From: RGIG8782 sp017475895
GTDB taxonomy: Bacteria; Pseudomonadota; Alphaproteobacteria; Rickettsiales; UBA1997
Assembly: GCA_947167315.1 (NCBI GenBank)
Contig: CAMVHP010000002.1
Location: 1-63,136 of the forward strand
DNA length: 63,136 nt
Reading direction: 5' to 3'
Shown: piece by piece, positions 42,301-50,627 of the stretch
How positions within the stretch are numbered: the first letter of the stretch is position 1
Layout of the letters: every line of letters begins with the position of its first letter
Notes under the pieces: model-generated
What the model saw: the letters and a program-made list of their open reading frames with translations, nothing else
Databases searched by the model: none
What the model was told of the DNA's origin: nothing
Made by a program: the position numbers and the translations under genes

Positions 42301-43005
42301 ATGAATATTTTGGAAGTAAAAGATATAAGTAAAAACTACTCCACTAAAAATGTTTTGAATGGTGTTAGTCTAGAGGTTAAAGAGGGTGAAGTTTTTGGTC
42401 TGATAGGGCTAAACGGAGCCGGAAAAACAACTATAATTAAAACCATTTTGAATTTAATAAAACAGGATAGTGGAGTAGTTAAAATATGTGGTGTTGATGC
42501 CAGTAAACATGAAAGCAGAGAAAATATATCTTACCTTCCGGAAAAATTTCAACCGTCGCAACAGTTGAAGGTTATTGAATTTATTAAAATATTTTCCAAA
42601 AATTTCGATCTGGAAAAAATAAAAGATTTGTGTGATGTTTTAGCATTAGATGTTGATGTTTTAAATAGAAAAATTAGTAGTTTATCTAAGGGTATGAGTC
42701 AAAAGGTTGGACTTATAACCAGTTTTATTGATAATAAAAAACTAATTATATTGGATGAACCTATGAGTGGTTTAGACCCAAAGGCCAGAATAAATTTGAA
42801 AAATTTACTGTTAAATTATAAAAAAAGCGGTAACTCTGTATTTTTTAGTTCACACATACTGGCGGATATAGATGAGATATGTGACAGAGTTGCGGTTCTG
42901 CACAACGGTGATATTCGATTTGTGGACACACCAGCGGCTTTAAAGAATAAGTTCAATACCACTTCATTGGAGAAAGCATTTTTAATGGAAATTGGGGCGA
43001 TATAA
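42301..43005 (+). CDS. ABC transporter ATP-binding protein
   Basis: The 234-residue ATPase has Walker A GLNGAGKTT (about 36-44), Q-loop replaced by YLPEKFQP, signature LSKGMSQK, Walker B LIILDEPMSGLDP and the switch histidine in FSSHIL. The relaxed signature and YLPE segment are typical of the CcmA/NatA-like group paired with ABC-2 permeases. No permease is adjacent, so the partner is elsewhere. It lies 21 bases after pssA and may be co-transcribed with it. Confidence 0.88.
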   Translation: MNILEVKDISKNYSTKNVLNGVSLEVKEGEVFGLIGLNGAGKTTIIKTILNLIKQDSGVVKICGVDASKHESRENISYLPEKFQPSQQLKVIEFIKIFSKNFDLEKIKDLCDVLALDVDVLNRKISSLSKGMSQKVGLITSFIDNKKLIILDEPMSGLDPKARINLKNLLLNYKKSGNSVFFSSHILADIDEICDRVAVLHNGDIRFVDTPAALKNKFNTTSLEKAFLMEIGAI

Positions 43006-43065
43006 GTTATAAAAATATAAAATATATAGCCCTATAGCCCCAATACCTTTTGATCTATTATGCTT

Positions 43066-44022
43066 TTATTTTTTGTTTAGTTTGTCTATGAAGTTTGCTG
43101 CTTCTCTAATTTTTGTTTTTTCTTCTTCCGTTATATCATATTCGATTACTTTTTCTACTCCATCTTTTCCCATAACTGCAGGGCAACCCATACAGATATT
43201 TTCAACCCCGTATTCGCCGTTGCAGTACAAAGATACAGGTAAAGTTTTCTTTTCGTCGTTTAAATAACACTTCAAAACATTAAAAATTGACACCGCTGGA
43301 CCAAAAACAGTACTTTCTTTTTGTAGTAGATTTACTATTGTACCTCCGCCATTTGTTGCGGTGTTACATATTTCTGCGATTTTTTCCGACGATATGTTTG
43401 CATCTTTCTTTATATAATCAAAAAGTGGCACACCATCAACTGTTGTTTTACTTAGAAGATATACTATTTGAAGCCCATGTTGACACATTGCCACAGTTTC
43501 TATCCTGTCTGCGCTTATGTTTAGTTCTTTTGATAGATAATATTTAAATCTAGTGGCATCAAGCAGATTTCCAGATCCGACCGTTTTTCTTCTGTAAAAT
43601 CCACCAAAATCAATAAACTCTTTTAGTATTGCATCCAGTGGGTTTGTTACCATTATTATCAATGGTTGTTTTTCGTCCGTTGGTATTACAGATCTTAAAT
43701 CTCCGGCTATTTGTCTAATGATTTTTCTATTTGTATCCAGAAGTGTTTCTCTGTCCTGATAACCATTTTTATGAACAGCACCGGCCGTTATAACGATGGC
43801 ATCGGAGCCTTTAATTTTTGAATAATCATTACAACCAATGACTGAAATATTTTTTCCGTTTAATATAAAAGATTGTTGTAAATCTATGGCTTTTCCTTTG
43901 GCAAAATCTTCATTTATATCAAGCAACACTATTTCGTTGCAAATTTTGTTTATACCCGATATAAACGCTGTGCTGGAGGCAACGGCACCGGAACCTATAA
44001 ATGATATTTTTATGTTTGTCAT
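43066..44022 (-). CDS. Malate/L-lactate dehydrogenase-family NAD-dependent enzyme
   Basis: The 318-residue product has the Rossmann loop FIGSGAVAS, LLDINED (Asp favouring NAD), VTNPLDAI and the family GSGNLLDATRF with D155 and R158. The catalytic pair is present as D155/H182 and R91 as the substrate-loop arginine. However the residue that decides substrate (Arg in malate, Gln in lactate dehydrogenase) is His84 in GAVHKNGYQDR. The catalytic histidine is in CQHGLQ instead of GEHGD. It is clearly of this family, but malate versus another 2-oxoacid cannot be assigned. Monocistronic, minus strand. Confidence 0.82.
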   Translation of the reverse strand: MTNIKISFIGSGAVASSTAFISGINKICNEIVLLDINEDFAKGKAIDLQQSFILNGKNISVIGCNDYSKIKGSDAIVITAGAVHKNGYQDRETLLDTNRKIIRQIAGDLRSVIPTDEKQPLIIMVTNPLDAILKEFIDFGGFYRRKTVGSGNLLDATRFKYYLSKELNISADRIETVAMCQHGLQIVYLLSKTTVDGVPLFDYIKKDANISSEKIAEICNTATNGGGTIVNLLQKESTVFGPAVSIFNVLKCYLNDEKKTLPVSLYCNGEYGVENICMGCPAVMGKDGVEKVIEYDITEEEKTKIREAANFIDKLNKK

Positions 44023-44300
44023 CCTGATTAAATTTGTTGGTCTAACCCTGTATACAATATTATTTTATTTTTTTCAAGGAGTTAATTCATAATTTTTATT
44101 AAATTGCACCAAAAAATGTATATAATATCTATTATAATTACTTTTAGTTGATATAGATTCAATATCAAAATTGAAAGATTGTTCACAAAGGACAATTTTA
44201 TTGTAAAAATATGCGGATTTTTGTACTAATTTCATTATATTTCTTGAAAATAAATAAATTTTGTTTATTGTTGTGATAACAATATTAAGGTAGGTTTAAG
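44023..44300. other. AT-rich spacer with copy of flavodoxin gene end
   Basis: No gene is seen. Eighteen bases, CTTGAAAATAAATAAATT, at 44243-44260 recur exactly at 44933-44950, where they encode the last residues and stop of the flavodoxin. This may be the trace of a deleted tandem flavodoxin copy, or chance in such AT-rich DNA. Confidence 0.35.
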
Positions 44301-44456
44301 ATGAATTCAAAAATAATTATTTTGTGTCTAAGTTGTGTAATCTGTTTGATTTTAATAATTGGTGTAGCTTACGGTTTGCATAGCTTTTTTAATAGGAAAA
44401 AAATTGAAGGCGAAATACAAAAATATTTCAAAATGTGGAACTTAAAACGAATTTAG
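44301..44456 (+). other. N-terminal membrane anchor frame, out of frame with flavodoxin
   Basis: ATG 44301 has a good ribosome-binding site (AAGGTAGG). It encodes MNSKIIIL, a single membrane helix (to about residue 27), then a basic linker, stopping at TAG 44454-44456. The reading frame differs by one base from the flavodoxin that begins at 44435. Adding one A in the A4 run at 44430-44433 would fuse the two into a membrane-anchored flavodoxin. Confidence 0.5.
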
Positions 44457-44947
44457 GTAACGTTTTGGTTATATACTATTCTTTGGATGGTCACACAAGA
44501 ACTATTGCTGAAAACATAGCTGAAAAAACCAGAGCGACAATACATGAAATTGGTTTAACGGATTCATATACCGTACCGTCTGTATACTGGAAAAGTAAAA
44601 AACAATTGAAAAGTGGGAATTATCCAACAATAAGTAATTTACCAAATGTTAATGATTATGATGTGGTTTTTGTTGGTGCACCGGTTTGGTGGTTTACTTT
44701 AAATCCGGTTTTATTTAGTCTTTTGAAGGAGGTTGATTTTAAAAACAAACACGTAGTGTTATTTTCAACCCAGCAAAGCAATAAAGGTAATTTTTATGAT
44801 AAATTTAAAGAAAATGTTAAAAATGCCAGAGTTGTGGACTATATGGATTTTGACAACGTAAACAAGAGTTTTGACCGACAGGTAAATAATAAAATTACAA
44901 CTTGGTTGAATGCTGTTGATGATTTAATATCTCTTGAAAATAAATAA
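44435..44947 (+). CDS. Flavodoxin (possibly the frameshifted body of an anchored flavodoxin)
   Basis: The 170-residue flavodoxin-like protein has the FMN phosphate loop YSLDGHTRT near 15-23, GAPVWWFTLNP as the flavin-stacking segment, and an LFSTQQSNKG loop. It is closely similar in plan to the exported flavodoxin at 1860. Taken alone it starts at GTG 44435 without a ribosome-binding site. The preceding frame (44301-44456) has one, together with a membrane anchor, so the true gene may be 44301-44947 with a one-base deletion or sequencing error. It could accept electrons from PFOR if cytoplasmic. An anchored form would face the membrane. Confidence 0.75.
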   Translation: MELKTNLGNVLVIYYSLDGHTRTIAENIAEKTRATIHEIGLTDSYTVPSVYWKSKKQLKSGNYPTISNLPNVNDYDVVFVGAPVWWFTLNPVLFSLLKEVDFKNKHVVLFSTQQSNKGNFYDKFKENVKNARVVDYMDFDNVNKSFDRQVNNKITTWLNAVDDLISLENK

Positions 44948-44993
44948 ATTAAATTTATAATTATAATCAAGTTTGTATTGATATAAAATCACA

Positions 44994-47438
44994 ATGACAG
45001 AAGAAACAAAAGGCACTAGTGGTGTTGTAGATAACAATGAATATGACGCTTCATCTATAAAAATTTTAAGAGGGTTGGATGCCGTAAGAAAAAGACCGGG
45101 AATGTACATTGGTGACACCGATGACGGAACTGGACTGCATCACATGGTATATGAAGTTCTAGATAACTCCATAGATGAAGCGTTGGCTGGCTATTGTGAT
45201 AAAATAATCGTATCTGTAAATAAGGATAATTCTGTAACGGTTTTGGATAATGGTAGAGGGATACCTGTGGGAATACATCCAGAGGAGGGTAGGTCGGCAG
45301 CCGAAGTGGTTATGACGGATCTTCATGCGGGTGGAAAATTCGACCAGAATTCCTATAAAGTTTCCGGTGGTTTGCACGGTGTTGGTGTGTCGGTTGTTAA
45401 TGCTCTTTCCGATTGGTTAAAGTTAAGAATATGGAGAGATGGACACGAACACTTTGTGGAATTTAGAAACGGTGTTGCCGTTGAACCACTAAAGATTGTT
45501 GGTGACTGTGATGAGTCGAAAACCGGAACAGAGGTAACATTTTTTGCTTCATCACAGATATTTTCGAACATTGAATTTGATTATTCCACATTGGAAAGAA
45601 CCATAAGAGAAAAGGCATTTTTAAATTCTGGTGTTTATATAGAATTGAAAGATTTCAGAGGTGAAGAGGAAAAAAATGGTGTTTTCCACTATGATGGTGG
45701 TATAGTTGAATTTGTAAATTATTTAGATAAAGCAAAACAACAGTTACATCAACCGCTTTATGTTACCGGTAAGGATGATGAAAAAGGTATTAGTTTTGAA
45801 TTATCTCTATGTTGGAATGATGGCTACAATGAAAATATAATTTGTTTTACAAATAACATAAGACAGAGGGACGGTGGAACTCATTTGGCTGGACTGAAAA
45901 ATGCTTTAACGAGGGCTGTAAATGGTTATATAGATACTCAAGAATCATTTAAGAAACTAAAGATTGAATTAACCGGTGACGACATAAGAGAAGGATTGAC
46001 TGCTGTTTTGTCGGTGAAAGTTCCTGACCCTAAGTTTTCTTCTCAAACTAAAGATAAATTAGTTTCTTCAGAGGTAAGACCGGTTGTTGAAAACGGTACT
46101 GTTTATTCATTGTCAAAGTATTTTGAAGAAAATCCAATTGATGCTAAAGTTATAGTAGAAAAGGCTTTTGAAGGGGCTAGAGCAAGAATTGCTGCCAGAA
46201 AAGCAAGAGAATTAACCAGAAGAAAAAGTGCTTTAGATATTGCCAATTTACCTGGTAAATTGGCGGACTGTCAGGAAAAAGATCCAGCAAAAAGTGAAGT
46301 TTACATTGTGGAAGGAGATTCTGCTGGTGGTTCAGCAAAGTCTGGCCGAGACAGAAAATATCAGGCAATATTACCGGTGTTCGGTAAAGTTTTGAATACG
46401 GAAAAATCTAGATTTGATAAGGTTATTTCTTCAGAAAAAATGGGTATGCTGATAACTGCATTGGGAACCGGAATAGGTAAAGATGATTTTGATATTAATA
46501 AACTGAGATATCACAAAATTGTGTTGATGGCGGATGCCGATGTGGATGGTTCACATATTAGAACACTTTTTATGACTTTTTTCTATAGACACATGCCACA
46601 GATTATAGAGAATGGTTATTTGTATATAGCACAACCGCCTCTGTATAAAGTTAAAAAGGGTAACAGTGAACTTTACATAAAAAATGAAACTGCCTTTGCT
46701 GAATACATCACAAAAAATGCTATAAATGATGCAGTTTTGCACTATGGTAGTGATATTTTAATGGAGGAAAAACTTGATAAATATATTTTGAAGGTTAATC
46801 ACTTTGTGAATTTAATCACAAGTCTATCAAGATTTTCAAATTTAGATATACTGGAAGCTGTTGGTTACGCCGGAGCTTTCGATTTAAAGATTTTTGAAAA
46901 TACTGATCTTTTGAAACAAAAGGCAGAAAAAATGGTTGAAAGATTGAACCAACTAAGAGATGATTTGGACGCTCACTGGGATTATGAGGTTGACTATGCT
47001 ACCGAATTAAAATTGATAAAGACACACAAGGGTGTTAAAACTGAATTTGTTGTAAATCAAACCCTGTTGGCAAAACCTGAAGCTGTTGAAGCTGGAAAAC
47101 ATCAGGATGATGTTTATTCTATACCGTATGAGAACATGGTATTTGAGAAGAAGGAGGAGAAATATAATATAAAAACTCCTGTGGAACTAATTAACATAAT
47201 CAACCAAGTTGGACAAAAGGGTATTTCCATCCAAAGATTTAAAGGACTTGGTGAGATGAATGCTGAACAGTTATGGGAGACAACTTTGAATCCGGAAAAT
47301 AGAACTCTATTAAGAGTTACCATAGAAGACGCCGCTGTTGCGGATGAAACTTTTGCGACCCTTATGGGTAACGTTGTGGAACCAAGAAGAGATTTTATTC
47401 AAGAGAATGCTCTAAAGGTTGTTAATCTTGATGTTTAG
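44994..47438 (+). CDS. gyrB: DNA gyrase subunit B
   Basis: The ATPase and TOPRIM subunit of DNA gyrase, 814 residues. The GHKL ATPase domain shows EVLDNSIDEALAGYC, VLDNGRGIPV and KVSGGLHGVGVSVVNALS. The TOPRIM domain shows EGDSAGGSAKSGRDRKYQAI and ADADVDGSHIRTL, and the C-terminal QRFKGLGEMNAEQLWETT segment is the GyrB signature. Spacing to the flavodoxin is 46 bases. A terminator-like hairpin follows at 47483. There is no dnaA, dnaN or recF beside it, so this is not the classical origin arrangement. Confidence 0.98.
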   Translation: MTEETKGTSGVVDNNEYDASSIKILRGLDAVRKRPGMYIGDTDDGTGLHHMVYEVLDNSIDEALAGYCDKIIVSVNKDNSVTVLDNGRGIPVGIHPEEGRSAAEVVMTDLHAGGKFDQNSYKVSGGLHGVGVSVVNALSDWLKLRIWRDGHEHFVEFRNGVAVEPLKIVGDCDESKTGTEVTFFASSQIFSNIEFDYSTLERTIREKAFLNSGVYIELKDFRGEEEKNGVFHYDGGIVEFVNYLDKAKQQLHQPLYVTGKDDEKGISFELSLCWNDGYNENIICFTNNIRQRDGGTHLAGLKNALTRAVNGYIDTQESFKKLKIELTGDDIREGLTAVLSVKVPDPKFSSQTKDKLVSSEVRPVVENGTVYSLSKYFEENPIDAKVIVEKAFEGARARIAARKARELTRRKSALDIANLPGKLADCQEKDPAKSEVYIVEGDSAGGSAKSGRDRKYQAILPVFGKVLNTEKSRFDKVISSEKMGMLITALGTGIGKDDFDINKLRYHKIVLMADADVDGSHIRTLFMTFFYRHMPQIIENGYLYIAQPPLYKVKKGNSELYIKNETAFAEYITKNAINDAVLHYGSDILMEEKLDKYILKVNHFVNLITSLSRFSNLDILEAVGYAGAFDLKIFENTDLLKQKAEKMVERLNQLRDDLDAHWDYEVDYATELKLIKTHKGVKTEFVVNQTLLAKPEAVEAGKHQDDVYSIPYENMVFEKKEEKYNIKTPVELINIINQVGQKGISIQRFKGLGEMNAEQLWETTLNPENRTLLRVTIEDAAVADETFATLMGNVVEPRRDFIQENALKVVNLDV

Positions 47439-47482
47439 TATTTAAGCATAAATATTATATATACAAATAGTATATATAAACG

Positions 47483-47514
47483 ACAATAGCCCACCAAACT
47501 AGGTGAGCTATTGT
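47483..47514 (+). terminator. Terminator-like hairpin after gyrB
   Basis: ACAATAGCCCACC pairs with GGTGAGCTATTGT (12 of 13 positions) around a 6-base loop, followed by TTTCTAT. Confidence 0.65.
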
Positions 47515-47803
47515 TTCTATATAAAGGAGGCAATTCGATTTTAATACAACTATTAGTATATATCAAGCATTTACTATATATATTATTTTTATATATTAGT
47601 TATGTTTATTTAAGTGATATTTATACGATTTTATGAAAAAAATATTCATAAAATACCTAGTTTTTCTAATATATACTCTTTGTGTTGTCATAAAATATAT
47701 ACAATATTTGATGTTTATCTAAATAATGTACTGTCTACATTATAATTATGGCCTACGATTGTTGCGAAATAAATATTTATTAACAATAATCGGAGTAATT
47801 TAC
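47515..47803. other. Highly AT-rich spacer
   Basis: Runs of TATATA alternate with short A/T tracts. A strong Shine-Dalgarno-like AAAGGAGG at about 47523-47530 is not followed by a normal start codon. I see no gene, and the promoter of the next gene must lie here. Confidence 0.4.
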
Positions 47804-48079
47804 ATGTGCGATGACAGTCCAAACAGGAACTGCGATGGCAGAGAACAAGCGCTGTGGCGAGCTGTAATATTACAGGCCTTCATAGATCTAAAAAATAATT
47901 CTAAGAAGAAAATAGCAAACACCTTTAGAGTTAAGGCTACACTGTGGTTTAATATAAAAAATAAGGATTTTGTTAAAGTTTGTGATATGGCTAATCTAAA
48001 TCCTCATTATGTTTTAGATAAAGCCAATATTATAAAAAACATAAACTACGGTAAGTATTGTAGGAACAGAGCGAATTAA
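47804..48079 (+). CDS. Small conserved protein, DUF6280-like?
   Basis: The 91-residue soluble protein begins MCDDSPNRNCDGREQALWRA, continues VILQAFIDLK, and contains AKATLWF-like and DFVKVCDMANLNPHYV segments. The EQALWRAVI-LQA-x-D opening and C-x-x-A-x-x-x-P-x-x-V ending recall small alphaproteobacterial/phage proteins (DUF6280-type). The match is from memory and uncertain. The ATG at 47804 has CGGAG about 9 bases upstream, whereas the frame's upstream extension lacks a ribosome-binding site. Confidence 0.55.
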   Translation: MCDDSPNRNCDGREQALWRAVILQAFIDLKNNSKKKIANTFRVKATLWFNIKNKDFVKVCDMANLNPHYVLDKANIIKNINYGKYCRNRAN

Positions 48080-48161
48080 AAAGATTGCTTCATAAATAGT
48101 TTTATGTGTATAATTATCTAAAAAATGTAACTTTTTGTAATAATGTACACATGTTTTTTGC

Positions 48162-48189
48162 TTGACATATTGTTAAAATATGGTATACT
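48162..48189 (+). promoter_or_regulatory. Strong sigma-70-type promoter
   Basis: TTGACA (48162-48167), 16-base spacer, TATACT (48184-48189); 30 bases upstream of ATG 48220, which has GAGG as its ribosome-binding site. Confidence 0.7.
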
Positions 48190-48219
48190 AGTTGTAATAT
48201 ACCATTTAATGAGGTTACT

Positions 48220-49158
48220 ATGGATAACAAAACACAAAAAATACAAACAATACAGACACTGTAAAATGAAATAAGGGATTTAGAGAAGTGTGACGAAGTA
48301 AAAGCACAAAGAATACTTGATAATAAGCAAGAACTACCTGAGTTAATGAATGAAGTTAATAATAAAAAAGATAGCCTTTGGACTAAAATTTTGCGTTTTT
48401 TTGGAAATAAAAAGGTGAAGAAATCAGATGCCGAAAAAGAAGAACTAAATAGCAAATTTAATGAAATAAAGGATAATGAAAATGCTCTTGATGATGATAC
48501 AATGCTGGAGAGACAGGAAAATTTAAAAACAGCTTTAAACAAGAGACTTGGTAAAAAGGCTAAATTCGAGTATGTAACAGATGAAGAATTACAAAAATTG
48601 AATGATGAGGAATTAGATACACTTATATGTCGAGACGGAATTCAAAAGGCAAAATTGCGAAATATAAGACAGAGTGGATATAAGATACAAGATAACAAAT
48701 ACGTAAGAGATATGGTAACGGAGTTATATGGTTCAAAATATGCTAGAAAAATTGCTTTAGAATGTGGTAATTTTTACATGTATAATAATTCTGATTACAA
48801 TAGACTTAGAATTGATATTGAAAGAGATATTAAAGAACATCAGGGACAAATGGAACAAATGGAAGGGTTTTTTGATAAAAATGGGCAAATTAAGAATGGA
48901 CAAATACATGAAGCACTTGGAGTTTTAGAAGATCTAAATGGTTTACAGAATGATACTGATGTTAAAATTGATAGTGAACACAAATCGCTAAGAACACGTG
49001 CTGATGAACACAAGCAAAATGAACTGGAAGGGATGGGCAAAGGAACTGAAGAAGAGTTCGATCAGCTACAAAGGCAGCTACAAGAACAAGAGCAGATACA
49101 AAATGCAGGGGATGATCTTGATAACCATTTGCCAAACAACCAGGTACAATTACCGTAA
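48220..49158 (+). pseudogene. Coiled-coil protein gene with an in-frame TAA at codon 15
   Basis: From ATG 48220 the frame reads MDNKTQKIQTIQTL and then TAA at 48262-48264. It continues unbroken in the same frame (NEIRDLEKCDEVKA...) to the stop at 49158, about 312 codons in all. A CAA-to-TAA change would explain it. The body is soluble, rich in Glu, Lys and Gln, with predicted coiled coils at both ends and a KEHQGQMEQMEGFFDKNGQ stretch. No family is recognised. Translation could restart at ATG 48346 (270 residues), but that codon has no ribosome-binding site. The strong intact promoter suggests the lesion is recent, a readthrough site or an error. Confidence 0.6.
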
Positions 49159-49321
49159 AGCGGTAACATCAGAGTTGTACACTAGTAATCACACTATCGA
49201 TTTATTTTGTTAAACATAAACAATATTTATTGTATTATTGATATCGTGTGAGTTTGCTACAAAATAAAACTTGTATATTTTTTTTGTTGTTATATTCTAT
49301 CGGTAAATTATTTTTAACAAG

Positions 49322-50617
49322 ATGTTTAAATTATATAAGAAAATTATATTTGTCTTTACTGCTGTGCTACTATTTTCCTGTAGCAGCGATTTGGACTATT
49401 TTTTAAACAACGATAAAATAAAAGAGGGGCAATCTACCTTTTACACAGATAGTGTAATGGACGAATATACAAAAACATCAAGTGATAAGCTTAGGGTTGC
49501 GGTTTTAGTACCGCTCAGTGGACAAGTTAAGTCTGTGGGAGAGTCCATATTAAATTCAATTCAGCTTTCCCTTTTTGAGAATAACAAAAAAAACATAGTA
49601 CTAAAGGTTTATGATACAAAAGGAACAACTTTTGGTGCTGTTGAGGCTATAAACAGAGCTATTAAAGACGGCATTGACACTGTAATAGGACCGTTGTTTA
49701 GTGCAGAGACGAAAGCTATTAAAAATATAATAAAAAAACACGATCTGATTGTTTTTTCTTTGTCCAATGACGATGAACTTAAAGGAATTGATAACGTATT
49801 TGTTACCGGTTCCATTCCGGAACAGGAAATACAGACGTTAATATCCTATATGATGGAGAATGATTTTATTAACTATGTAGCCTTAATGCCGAATAGTTCA
49901 CATGGTGCGGCAATGAATAAGATATTAAGAGGAACAATTTTGAATAAGGATGGTCTGCTGATAAAAACAGAGTACTATGATCAGGACGAAAAGAATTTGA
50001 TGACAAAGATAAGCGATTTAGCTAATTTTTATGAAGTGCCTCAGACTTTATACGAAGACTATGAAAAGAAAAAAATGGAAAACAAATTGCTGGGCAACAA
50101 TGAAGAACTGGAATTTATTATACAGGAGGATGAAAAAATATATCCACAGGCCTTGTTTATACCCGATGGAGGTAAAAAAGCAGAAGAAATTGCTAATTTA
50201 CTGTTTATAAATCAGAGGAATGGTAGATATATACAACTTTTGGGTACAACAAAACTGGATGGTGATACAAACGTTTTGAATAACCCATATCTTGATAACG
50301 TTATATTTATTGGAGCAAATCCGGAAAAGTATAAGAAGTTTTATGATAGCTACGTAAAGTTATATAGAAGTGAACCGTCTAAAATAACGTCAATGACCTA
50401 TGATTTAGTTAATATTATAGATAAGGTTTACTACAGAGCTGATGGAATTTATAGCATAAATAAAAAGGAACTTTTGAATCCAAATGGTTTTGATGGTATA
50501 GATGGTAAATTTAGATTTCTGCCAAATGGAGTTGTTGAAAGAAAAATGTTTGTGTTACAACTGCAAAATAAAGAAAAGGTTGTGTTGAGTACAGATCAGG
50601 AATTTTTAAATTATTAA
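49322..50617 (+). CDS. Penicillin-binding protein activator-like lipoprotein
   Basis: The 431-residue lipoprotein has the lipobox LLFSC, predicted lipidation at Cys20. The body is a periplasmic type I substrate-binding fold (LRVAVLVPLSGQ near 57, VIGPLFSAETKAI near 120, MPNSSHGAAMN). This fold is shared by LpoA-type activators of PBP1A and by branched-chain amino acid receptors. No ABC transporter is adjacent, and the next gene is an NlpD-like wall protein, so an envelope-assembly role is more likely. That role is inferred from domain and context. Confidence 0.75.
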   Translation: MFKLYKKIIFVFTAVLLFSCSSDLDYFLNNDKIKEGQSTFYTDSVMDEYTKTSSDKLRVAVLVPLSGQVKSVGESILNSIQLSLFENNKKNIVLKVYDTKGTTFGAVEAINRAIKDGIDTVIGPLFSAETKAIKNIIKKHDLIVFSLSNDDELKGIDNVFVTGSIPEQEIQTLISYMMENDFINYVALMPNSSHGAAMNKILRGTILNKDGLLIKTEYYDQDEKNLMTKISDLANFYEVPQTLYEDYEKKKMENKLLGNNEELEFIIQEDEKIYPQALFIPDGGKKAEEIANLLFINQRNGRYIQLLGTTKLDGDTNVLNNPYLDNVIFIGANPEKYKKFYDSYVKLYRSEPSKITSMTYDLVNIIDKVYYRADGIYSINKKELLNPNGFDGIDGKFRFLPNGVVERKMFVLQLQNKEKVVLSTDQEFLNY

Positions 50618-50627
50618 TGGAGTAAAA

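Noticed and set aside
42301..43005. ABC ATPase as the LolD or MacB partner
   Set aside because: Its YLPE segment and relaxed LSKGM signature fit the ABC-2/NatA group better, and it is not adjacent to either permease.
42990..43045. TTGGGGC...GCCCCAA inverted repeat after the ABC ATPase
   Set aside because: Only 7 paired bases with a loop near 40; too weak to call a terminator.
44994..47438. gyrB as a marker of the replication origin
   Set aside because: No dnaA, dnaN, recF or DnaA-box cluster is visible around it, and rpmH lies far away with unrelated neighbours.
47515..47640. Strong Shine-Dalgarno near 47525 followed by an open hydrophobic frame
   Set aside because: There is no ATG, GTG or TTG at a usable distance and the frame is short.
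47439..47725. Repeated TATATA runs as a possible CRISPR or satellite array
   Set aside because: The repeats are irregular A/T tracts without constant repeat units or spacers; no cas gene is present.
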